From Misgurnus anguillicaudatus (taxonomy: Eukaryota > Chordata > Actinopteri > Cypriniformes > Cobitidae): a stretch of 64,000 nucleotides of DNA. The notes under the pieces were generated by a model. The model was not told where the DNA came from. It worked only from the letters and a program-made list of their open reading frames with translations, and did not search any database. The position numbers and the translations under genes are program-made. The stretch lies in contig NC_073361.2 of NCBI RefSeq assembly GCF_027580225.2, forward strand, positions 19,415,001 through 19,479,000, in the 5' to 3' direction. This document shows positions 24,613 through 34,112 of the stretch, in pieces; the first letter of the stretch is position 1; each line of letters starts with the position of its first letter.

Positions 24613-24892
24613 CAATGTAATTTGTCCCCATATTTAGTCCTTGAATTTGAGGGTTTTGGACCTGGAAAATCCTTGAAAGGTCTTTGAATTTGAAGTTAAC
24701 TAAGTTGTGGGAACCCTGAATATGAACGGCCCTTTAATCCATCAAACAACCATCTAGAACACCCTAGCAGCCTCTCATAACATTTTTGGTCTGCAAACCA
24801 CTGCCCTGGCAACCACCCGCATCACCGCAGCATCGTGGAGGCACAACTTACTTTTTATTAAAGTCTCATATTGAGTGTCGCTGTAGTTCAAA

Positions 24893-24975
24893 TATTAAAG
24901 CAAGGCACCACTGTAGCAATGCCAAGTTCATGGGTTTGATTCCCAGGAATTATGTAGTCGAAATACTTAAATGCA
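24893..24975 (+). repeat. Decayed tRNA-derived SINE fragment
   Basis: GTAGCAATGCCAAGTTCATG followed by the B-box-like GGGTTTGATTCCCAGG is typical of the tRNA-like head of fish SINEs. The A box is damaged. Confidence 0.6.
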
Positions 24976-26931
24976 CTTTTTTAAATTAATTTTTATCTTT
25001 TTTTTTTGATAGACTTGGTTCTGTCAGTGTTAACAACCCGCATCCATGTATATTGGCCAGTTATGGATTCCAATTTTGACAATCAGCTTAAAATGTAATG
25101 CGCTTTGGCATATGCCAGTGGTTCCTCGCTCATAAATTTCTTGCAAGCATGGCTCAGGGGTGTAGCGGTGGTCCGACTTCCTCAGGATACACTGGGATGT
25201 GTTTCTCCCGCCCGCTGCAGTCACAGACCCCTATGTGTCCACTCGATTCCCCAGATCTGGGCTGGGAGCTCCCCCTAATTTATGGCATGTTTCCTAAACA
25301 AAATATAGAGTTTCAGGCATAAGTGTTCATATCAGTACACACATAGAAGGTTTTACAATGCTTTGCTTTTCGGTTGATGGAGGCAGAACCGTGCTGACAG
25401 GTCCGGCTTAAATTAATAGAGCTCTTATAACAGAAGCTCACATCTGGAGGGTGACGCAGAGTGCAGACACCTGAGCCCAGCAGCAACAGTCTAGCTCGAC
25501 ACGTACTGAATCGGCAGTCAGTGAGGTCACGGGGGTGAGAAGACGAGAGCTGTGCATATTTCCACAGACATAATAATGAACTGAATGTGTAGGAGAAAGG
25601 GAGGTAGAAATGTGTGAGAGACAAGCACGCACAGAAAAGTGTATTTGTCAGCAAAATGCAGAGTTTAAGTTTCATCCACAGTGTGGTTCTTGGTAAAGCA
25701 GGCATGAGGGTTCGGAGTGGCACACACCCCAATGAATTTATGATCTCTGGAAACTGCAGCTGCTCTAAAATTTAATGAGTTCTGCCGAAATAAAATGCTG
25801 TATACACAGGTGAAAATTTCAGTTGGCAGGTTTTGCTAGTATTTTTTCTCCACCTATGACTGGCTGCTTTAGTTTGTAAAATGTGACTTATAAATGGGCA
25901 TTTTTTTGTACATTTAAGGAACTTTGCAAATAAAAATGTTTGACTTGAGGGTCCGGTCCAATAGTGACCAATGTTTATACTTCTTTGCATATATGTAATT
26001 CCATTAATACTTCTGCAGTCAAGCCAGCATTTGTTTCAAACTTTCATAATAAAATATCAAAAAATGGTCCCCATGTCACTGAGGCAGTATAAATACCATT
26101 TAGGTAAATATAGATTTATATATTTAGATTTGGTGCCAATATGTGCACGCGAGGTACTAATATGCACTTTTTAGGACCAATATTTTCCTCTAGGGTGAGA
26201 ATATGAACTCCTTGGGTGCAAAGATGTACTTACTGAAAAGGTACCACTGCAATGACAACTAGGGACAATTTTTTCCATTTTTTTCTGACTGTATGTATAT
26301 ATTTAAATAAAATTAATACCAAGCTAGTGGTCCTTGGTTAGTAAAAATTAAAGTTTCCTTTTGTTCTTGGATAGTTCTGTGTGCTTTTTTGTGTTGATAT
26401 GCAGTAATTTTCTATTTTCACACTGTAATGTCCATCATGTATTCCAGTTGTAATATCTCCTATTATTCTGCTTATATCAGTCTGGTTGATTGGGGAGCCA
26501 GTATAAACAGAGGTGAACTAACAGTAGAGGTCATATATTTGAGGGAAGAGGAGAGATATTGATGTGGTGGTAAAATTTGGAGTATCTTGCTCCCACCCAC
26601 TCCTGTCTTCCCACAAAAGCGCTCGCATGTCTCTATCCCAAGGCTATGAAAACAAACACTTTGGTGTATCTAAACTGGTGTCTCTTACTGCTTACACACT
26701 GATCATGACTGAGACGCTTCAGTCTGTAGAGTTTTATAAGTTAGACAGAAGCATATTACACACATTTTTCTCATTGCTTAGTGTTTTCTCATTGCTAATT
26801 TGTTAAATATGGAATGTCTGGAAATGTTTGATGGCTAGGTTTTAAAGTTGATTCAAATAAAATGAATTGTTAAAGCCATGTTAATTAGCTTACCTGCACA
26901 TTTGCTTAAGAACATTCTGGGTTCAAAAAAG
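24976..26931. other. Mostly unique sequence; small repeat near 26.1 kb
   Basis: No gene is recognised. The region 25090-25700 is complex and lacks known repeats. The part at 26060-26280 has several diverged TACCAATATGCAC-like motifs of a small fish tandem repeat. Confidence 0.4.
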
Positions 26932-27864
26932 TTAAAGGATTAGTCCATTTTCTTAAAAGAAAAATCCAGATAATTTACTCACCACCATGTCATCCAAAAT
27001 GTTGATGTCTTTCTTTGTTCAGTCGAGAAGAAATTGTGTTTTTTGAAGAAAACATTGCAGAATTTTTCTAATTTTAATGGACTTTAATAGAACCCAACAT
27101 TTAATAGTTAACTCAACACTTAACAGTTTTTTTCAACAGAGTTTCAAAGGACTATAAACAATCCCAAACGAGGCATAAGGGTCTTGTCTAGCGGAATGAT
27201 TTTCATTTTTGACAATAAAAATAACAAATATACACTTTTAAAGCACAACTTCTCGTCGTGTAGATCCGGTCATGATGCGCCAGCTGACCCCACTACGTCA
27301 CCGCAATACGTCATGACGTCAAGAGGTCACAGAGGACGAACGCAAAACTCCGCCCCAGTGTTTACAAGCGTCTTGAAAGAGGACCGTTCCTACGTTGTTG
27401 TATGTCAACTGATACTAATTAATGTCTTTGTGTCAGTTTATTGTTTACAATGGTCCGCAAATGTGCGTTTTATATATGTAACATGTGACCTTCTTACATC
27501 ACTACGCATTTACGTTAGGTCGCGCTGGACCGGACCTTGACGAAAAGTTGTGGTTTAAAAGTATATATTTTTTATTTTTCTTGTCAAAAATGACAATCAT
27601 TTCGCTAGATAAGACCCTTATGCCTCGTTTGGGATTGTTTATAGTCCTTTGAAACTCCGTTGAAAAAAACTGTTAAGTGTTGAGTTAAGTATTAAATGTT
27701 GGGTTCTATTAAAGTCCATTAAAATTAGAAAAATTCTGCAATGTTTTCTTCAAAAAACATAATTTCTTCTGGACTGAACAAAGAAAGACATCAACATTTT
27801 GGATGACATGGTGGTGAGTAAATTATCTGGATTTTTCTTTTAAGAAAATGGAATATTCCTTTAA
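26932..27864. mobile_element. Long TTAA-type fold-back element (about 930 bp)
   Basis: TTAA lies at both ends (26932-26935 and 27861-27864). The arms of about 265 bp (26936-27200 and 27597-27860) are nearly perfect inverted copies, with landmarks ATCCAGATAATTTACTCACC, ATCCAAAATGTTGATGTC and CCCAAACGAGGCATAAGGGT. The centre (about 400 bp) is not coding; the open frame at 27184-27540 lies in the arm and loop. Confidence 0.92.
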
Positions 27865-28670
27865 GCTAGCAAAATATTTGGATGTGGATGTGTGTGTGTT
27901 ATATATAAATATATATATATAAATATATATATTTATTCAATTATTCAAAATTATTAATACCCTTTGTAAATATGACCAAAGAAGGCTGTGAAAATAAATC
28001 TGCATCGTTAATACTTCTGATCTTTATTTTAAAAATCTACAAAATTACAACCTTTCATTGGAGAAGAATAATTTTAATATGGGTGAAAATTTCATTATGA
28101 TAGAAATATTTTTCTCTAATACACACTGCTCACAATTAAACATACCCATTTAATTATTCACACACACATGCGCGCACAGAAAAACAAACTTTTTTCCTCT
28201 AAATAGGTACTGTTTTGGAATAGTGAAAACTTGTAACTTGGTATAAGCACTTCTTGTATTATTGCCTCCCTATGACAAATTGCTTGATTGTTTCCTAATC
28301 ATTGTAAGTCGCTATGGAGTGTACCTCCATATTATTCTTACAACAATAATCTGAAAGCTTACTACAACGATCAGAAGGTTATTATTTTTTTAAGCGCTTT
28401 AGTTATTAATTTTATAAAAACAGAATTTGGGTTGTATATTCTGTTCATTTATCAAAATGCAGACAGTGTTTTAAGCACATTAAACAATCTTCAGAGAGCT
28501 TTTTCGAAAACCCACACGTCGCTGGCACCATAACACAGCTATGACTCGCTAAATCAAACAATGTTACAAATAATTAATCCCACTCCACCTAAATGCATTA
28601 ATGAAAGATGCTTGAGCCTAATTGTGAAAATAAAAAGCCTCCTTGGCTTTTTAAAATGTGTTTCTTTTCC
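27865..28670. other. AT-rich sequence without a gene
   Basis: It contains an imperfect AT tract with ATATATA runs at about 27900-27940. No gene or clear element boundary was seen. Confidence 0.4.
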
Positions 28671-28678
28671 CCCTAAAC

Positions 28679-29138
28679 CAGTGCTTCTCAATTATTTTCT
28701 GTCACGCCCCCCCTAGGAAGAAGTAAACATTTGGCGCCCCCCCAACTCTCCGCCGCGACTGTAAATAGTATAATTTGTCTATAAAATTACACATCTGCAA
28801 TCAACTTACAACAAAGAATAACTTTATTAACACTGTTTTTTTAGTCTGTAACAGAAAAGACTAAAAATGCATCAATTTGCCTGAAATAAAATAAATCAAT
28901 CCTTATTTACAGTATATTTTTTGACCATTTGATACTGAAAAATGTAATTAAATATAATCAATAAATAATAATCAAAAACTCAAGCGGCTTATCAGCCTGT
29001 TTGGGGTGTGATGTCTTTAAGTGACGATGCAAAAAAAATCACTTCCTGAAAAAGTATTTTCCCCGGGTTTCGCGCGCCCCCCCTGGTGTCGCTTCGAGCC
29101 CCCCCTGGGGGTCCCGCCCCACTATTTGAGAAGCACTG
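28679..29138. mobile_element. Non-autonomous hAT element (460 bp) with perfect 8-bp duplication
   Basis: The ends are CAGTGCTTCTCAATTATTTT and CTATTTGAGAAGCACTG. The duplication CCCTAAAC lies at 28671-28678 and 29139-29146. Sub-terminal C-rich blocks (GCCCCCCC) lie on both sides. Its intact duplication suggests it is fairly young. Confidence 0.95.
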
Positions 29139-29146
29139 CCCTAAAC

Positions 29147-30416
29147 CAACGAATCCAGATGTTCAGAGCTTTGCATATTAAATGTTGGATGTCATGTAGA
29201 CTCTAAATGCTGTGTGTGAAGAGGGAGTGAATGATCTTTTCAGAGGGCTGTTAGTGTTTTGACTTTAAATCTGACTTTTAAAGCGTTCACCAGCCCACCA
29301 CTTTGTTCTCCTTGAGCAGTCTTGTGTCATAACCACAGTAACAGGTGGGTCTCACTGCTGGATCCAAGTCTCCTCGCGCTGTCCTGTTTTTAGTACTGGT
29401 GGTGTACTTTAAAAGGGTTCTGCCTCTCGTCTTTTAGATTTTGTTGAAGAGGATAAAATGTGTGGTGTTGACGCGTTTATGCATCTTTTTTGGGTCGTCA
29501 GAGGGCCCTTTTAAAATAGTTATTTCAGTGCTCAAGCCTTCTGTATGTTTTATGTCTCTATGCATCACCTTGATGGTTATGCAAGTTGTTTCTTTAATTA
29601 CAACTGTCAGTAATATTTAAGCATCATGCTAACATGGATGTTTTTTTATGCGTGTCTGTTTCATTTGCTGGTTAATGAAACAAGTGAGTTATAATGGCAC
29701 CTAAAAATATACAATTCTTTGGACATTTTGGGGTGGGATTCAGTGACTCTGCGCTATACAGTAAATTCAGCTTTTATGTCTAGATTCTGCAATTATGTCT
29801 GTTTTCCACATCAAGGAAGTCATAGGGCCCTAGAAGTAATGGCATAACCTCTCTGGTGCAACGTCTTGGCCAGGAAGCTGCTGTAAACGTTTCTGGAAAC
29901 ATTTGCAAAGCTGCATAAAAGCCAAAGAAACAACCCAACATTGTATATTCTAATAGAAGGCAATACTGGTCCATGCGTGCAAACAGCAGTCAGCCTAAGC
30001 ACGGACAGTGGTTGTTTATTAGGTATTATAGAACGGAGAGTCCTTATGCTGATTGATCCATAGCCACAGTTTTTTCATGGTAAAGCAAAGCGCTTACATG
30101 TCTATCAACCTGTTTTTATATATAAAATATAGCACGGTAATGTCATACATCAACCTGCATGCCCAACGGTTTTGCTTGTAAAGGATGTCTATAGACACAT
30201 TCATAATTTTCAAAAAACTTGCGGTCCTTTTGGATGTTTAGTCATAATATACAACACATGAATTTGTACTGTGCTGCATATACATGGTTTGCCAAATAGT
30301 CTTTGGCCTTAAGATCTTCCCACAACATTAAACTGCTTTAATGCATATGTGCTTCTTGCTTTTCATACTGGGGTCACTGATCAAGGCAAAGGGTTTACGA
30401 ATGCCGTTTATTGGGT
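29147..30416. other. Unique sequence without a gene
   Basis: No repeat family and no exon with a recognisable domain are visible. Confidence 0.4.
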
Positions 30417-31280
30417 GGGTGATTCTCACGAAAACTTGGTTTTAAAAATGTCAAGCATGAAAATGTAAAAATTGCTTAAATTGACTTTTTTTCCCACCAG
30501 ACATTGAAAAACAAAGTCTGGAGTAAATGGGAACATTAATTTAAAAACTTTTACTTATCATTTAACACTTTTTGTAACATAATTTAAAAAATTTGTCCTA
30601 AAAAATCTCATTACTGCAACAGTCATAAAACATCAACACTGACATATTTTCAAAATGACATGACAAACATGAAAGAACATAATTTGGAGATTCTGCACAT
30701 GCATTTAAAATCAAAGTATTATGCTTCTATTAATTAAATTAAAATGTAATAAGCATCTGTTGCGGTAATGATAATCAAAATGTCCTGTAAGCATTCTGAC
30801 AAGACAATATTTCAAATTAACTGTAAAAAAAAATTATCTTACCTGGTAGCCATCTTGAAGTAACTGGTCCATGTGCTTGGTCACTCAAAATCAAACTTTA
30901 TTAAAATTCTGTATGTGTGCTTAAACTGTTCTCAAGAAGTGTTGCGGAGGATGAGAACATCAGGCATGGACACATAATTTTCTGAATTTTTCTTCATTAT
31001 TATTATACATGAATATTCAGTAAATATTTTTTCTGTCATCTAAAGTAGTCTAGCAAAACATCTGTTTATTTTTTCCTTAATATTTTTGTGTTAATTTGAT
31101 TAAATTACAACATAACGCATGTTCAAACACAGCCGGACACATTGCGTTAATGAGAATTTCAGCAGAAAATGAGATAAAATTTACAATTATAAATTCTTAT
31201 GTTGAAATCACACATTGTGCAAGGTAGAACACAGTATTGTGTTAATTCTGATGCTTTTTAATGTTACTATATTACACATT
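30417..31280 (-). mobile_element. Relative of the GGGTGATTCT element, one end lost
   Basis: The left tip GGGTGATTCTCACGAAAAC matches the terminus of the complete copy at 49602-50219. On the minus strand near 30838-30858 it shares AAGATGGCTACCAGGTAAG with that copy, and several GCGGTAATGATAA-like motifs. The other terminus is not visible, so the right boundary is approximate. Confidence 0.6.
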
Positions 31281-32234
31281 TTTAAGCTAAAATCATTAGT
31301 GCCGTGGTGTTTCAATGGTTTCACCCGGTCACCCGGGCGCTATGAATGTCTATCAAATGCGTCTTTAAGTAGCTCATAGCCAGTCGTTTCAATTATACTA
31401 GATGATGTATGTAGAGCGACATAAATTCAAGGTCAACAACTTTTATAGGGTACGTGTGTACACATCTGAAAGCTATACAACTAAACCGGTAGCTGTATAT
31501 TGATATTGAAAAGCAACACAACTTAGTGGCACTGTGACAACCACAGTAGGTAGGCTACAGGCATAATGACAATATGCTATTTATAAATACCACTTACCAT
31601 TTATAAGTTAATTGTACTTCGTCGACTACGATGCCTAGCAGTTGGTCCTAAAAAACTCCGTAGCTATCATGTCTTGCCATATCCAAACATCCTTCTTGGA
31701 TATGAAATTGTTTAATGCCAATAGTTGCTCTTTTTTTTTAAATAAACTTCCGTTCAAAACTACTTCAAACACTATCTAAGGCTGCACTGAAAAGTAACTT
31801 CGCGTCTGCTGCCGTGTTGGATAATCAAAACTGCTTCGGTGTGTCGCATAGACGCCGTCATCGTCTTGCTGCCTCCTCCCCATTCTGTGGTTCTCTATTT
31901 CAGGGGATAACTAGGTCCATGGTTTCCATGCTAGACTTGCAGCGTGAATAAATTTGCGCGCAAGGCAGCATTGGGAAACCCAGGCTAGCCCTGCGTTCCA
32001 GTTCGTTTTTTTATGACCTTCCCTCGCTAACTTCCCTCAGTCTCGTTCACTCGGATGTACGTCATTGCTTATGTGGTACGAGTGCCCACTACTGCTGAAA
32101 CACCTGAAGTAGGTTCAAATGGATCGCCCTAAGCCCTTAATCACATGGAAAGTGGAGACCGCCCCCTCCATTTGCAAAGCGCGAGTTGCTGAAGTGATGT
32201 CACAATCGTGACCTACTCTGTCAAAAAAAAATTA
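31281..32234. other. Sequence without a recognised gene
   Basis: No domain-bearing frame is visible. It contains GC-richer parts (31800-31990 and 32060-32190) that may derive from repeats. Confidence 0.35.
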
Positions 32235-32235
32235 C

Positions 32236-32247
32236 TCACCCTGACTG
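32236..32247. repeat. Shared junction sequence, site 1 (3' side of LINE copy 3)
   Basis: TCACCCTGACTG borders the 3' (GAA-rich) tail of LINE copy 3. The same core occurs at 32731-32742, 33946-33958 and 39102-39114, so each LINE copy is flanked by it. Confidence 0.85.
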
Positions 32248-32730
32248 TTCTTCTTTTTAATGGCGGATCACATCTTTACGATATATACCGCCATCTACTG
32301 GATAACTACACAGGAGTGTGTAAAATGGACTTTGGCAAGACACTTTAAATCATAAAATCATAAAACAATAATAAAACCAACCCCCTACCCCAAAAATAAT
32401 AATAATAATAATAATAACAACAACAATAATAAACTAAACAAATAACCTTAATTATTTTACTTAATCCAGTATCATTAAGATACCCAATTAGAAATCTGTC
32501 CCTGAATTCCTTGCTCCTGTAAAATATTTTGAATGTCATTTGCTGCATCAGAGTTTTTCCATTTCTGTCTAAGTTGGTCAAATTTCTATATCTATATAAA
32601 ACATGGGTGACATCTTCCAAGACTTTACATTCAGAGCATATGCCATTACTTTTAGCTATCAATGACAATGTGAAATTAAGGCCTGTGTGGCCCCAACCTC
32701 AATCTGGTTATAATAACTTCTTCATGCCTA
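32248..32730 (-). pseudogene. LINE copy 3, 5'-truncated
   Basis: The minus strand encodes the very end of a LINE ORF2: an ITRLRLG motif, then after a one-base frameshift GLNFTLSLIAKSNG and the C-terminal zinc knuckle CSECKVLEDVTH, in which the final Cys is Tyr. An (AAT)n tract lies in its 3' region (about 32395-32430). The tail has the family's GGCGGTATATA...CCGCCAT pair and AAGAAGAA end. It is related to, but clearly diverged from, the copy at 33959-39101. Confidence 0.85.
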
Positions 32731-32742
32731 TTCACCCTGACT
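32731..32742. repeat. Shared junction sequence, site 2
   Basis: TTCACCCTGACT lies between LINE copy 3 and the 3' tail of LINE copy 2. Confidence 0.85.
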
Positions 32743-32788
32743 TCTTCTTCTTCTGCAATTTTATGGCGGTTGGCAAACCAGCTTATGG

Positions 32789-33709
32789 TAGGGATGGCTC
32801 CCGCGAAACTGACGTTTCGACACTGTGTCGAGATCCCGAAGCGTAAATGTTTCGAAACACTGCTCCGAAATGTGATTCGAAACACCCATGTCACGTGATG
32901 AAGTGATTCGAAACACCAAGCGGTGCATTTCACAAGTATTTCGAAAGGTGGCGTACCTGACGAATCTGCGTCGAATCTTAAACTGACAGGGTAGGAAACA
33001 AAACTGACAATATGCGTTTTTGGCAAGATCAAATACTATAAATTACTGAAAAGAAGTAATTTTTCCTCATAGGTACTTAGGCTACTTACAAAAAATGCAT
33101 GCCAGCAACAAGTGTCCCTTGTGTGAGAATATTTTTAAAGGCTGGAGAAATTATATGTAAAAAAGAAGCTGGTTGAGTTTATCAACACAGAACAATTTAT
33201 ATATTTAAATAAAGATCTTTATAGATAAACAATGTGGCATATTATGGCTTGATATATTTTATGAATCTTTTATTATTTATTTGGTATATCTCAATTCTAT
33301 TTGTTTTTTCATTAAATAGACCCGAATAGCCTATAGTTATCGACAATTGTGAGCCTAAAAGCTCATGTAGTTGTCAAAAAGATGTTAAAACAACAACAAA
33401 AACCATTTTATTATGATGATGTAGCGCATGCATTTCCCGGGTTCGATCCTAAGATCTACGCATAAGAGTCGAGAGCGCTATCCACTCTCCCATTCTATCA
33501 CTTGTGTGTCAATCAAACAACATGTGGGATACAATTTGTCAACGCTCGTCTAAAATCTTGTCAAGGCTGCTTCATGTAAAGACATGCAAACGACCGCTAG
33601 GTGTCACTGTGGAGGCGGTTTCGAATTGATGTTTCGAAGCCTCGAAACATACGGCACAATTGATTCAACTGTTTCAGTGTTTCACGAAGCCTCGCTCTGC
33701 CCACCACTA
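32789..33709. mobile_element. hAT element (921 bp) inserted in LINE copy 2
   Basis: The ends are TAGGGATGGCTCCCGCGAAA and, inverted, TAGTGGTGGGCAGAGCGAGG. The 8-bp duplication GCTTATGG lies at 32781-32788 and 33710-33717. Comparison with the same part of LINE copy 1 (about 33990-34010) shows the uninterrupted state. The interior has TTTCGAAACA-like repeats and no transposase. Confidence 0.93.
33427..33500 (-). other. tRNA-like sequence inside the hAT element
   Basis: On the minus strand GGGAGAGTGGATAGCGCTCT resembles an A-box/D-arm and GGATCGAACCCGGGA a T-arm, about the right distance apart. Acceptor-stem pairing and a proper anticodon arm are not evident. It could be a captured tRNA pseudogene or a SINE head. 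Confidence 0.4.
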
Positions 33710-33945
33710 GCTTATGGTGCACTACCGCCACCTACTAAACTGGAGTGTGGAGCACCGATATACAAGGAAATGCTTGAGTAAAAAAAAAAAAGAAAAACCT
33801 AAATTATCCCATATAACCCTATTTCTTTAATAAATTTAATAACGACTCTATATCTCTTCCATTGCTCTACACTACATTCCAAAAAGCTTTGTAAATTACA
33901 AGTTATTATGTCCAATTTTTCCATTTCCTGAAACATTAATATTCT

Positions 33946-33958
33946 TTCACCCTGACTG
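33946..33958. repeat. Shared junction sequence, site 3 (3' duplication of the long LINE)
   Basis: TTCACCCTGACTG is identical to 39102-39114 on the other side of the 5.1-kb LINE, giving a perfect 13-bp target-site duplication. Confidence 0.9.
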
Positions 33959-34075
33959 TTCTTCTTCTTCTATTGACTTTTTATGGCGGATGGCAAACCA
34001 ACGTATGGTGCATTTACCGCCACCAACTGGACTGGAGTGTGAAGCACTGGTAAGCATATGACATTCGCTTAAAAG

Positions 34076-34109
<34 letters not shown>

Positions 34110-34112
34110 AAA

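Larger units (their letters stand above)
23261..24718. mobile_element. hAT-type element (CAGGGTTCCCA ends), itself interrupted
   Basis: The ends are CAGGGTTCCCAT and GTGGGAACCCTG, with repeated TCCTTGAA motifs inside both ends. Its flanks, ATAATGTG and AATATG, fit a decayed 8-bp duplication. It contains a second hAT (23443-24203) and another repeat (24325-24612). Confidence 0.8.
22719..24737. mobile_element. TTAA-type miniature element holding three further elements
   Basis: The left end TTAATGGCTGTTCACCACAA and the right end GAACGGCCCTTTAA are inverted relatives. The interior has repeated AACGATA/TATCGTT-like motifs. From 23261 to 24718 it is replaced by a hAT element, after which the right tip resumes. 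The true host length is about 560 bp. Confidence 0.7.
32743..33945 (-). pseudogene. LINE copy 2, 5'-truncated and split by a hAT element
   Basis: The minus strand at 33795-33945 encodes the last codons of a LINE ORF2, ending VIKFIKEIGLYGII then stop, close to IIKYIKEIGVFDRI in copy 1. The 3' untranslated part follows and has the CACTCCAGTTTAGTAGGTGG block and a (GAA)n end. A 921-bp hAT element interrupts the untranslated part. Net LINE length is only about 270 bp. Confidence 0.88.

Noticed and set aside
34080..34107. A-run as a poly(A) tail of a plus-strand retrocopy
   Set aside because: It lies in the 3' untranslated region of the minus-strand LINE, between the ORF2 stop and the family's conserved 3' block, so it is an internal T-run of that element.
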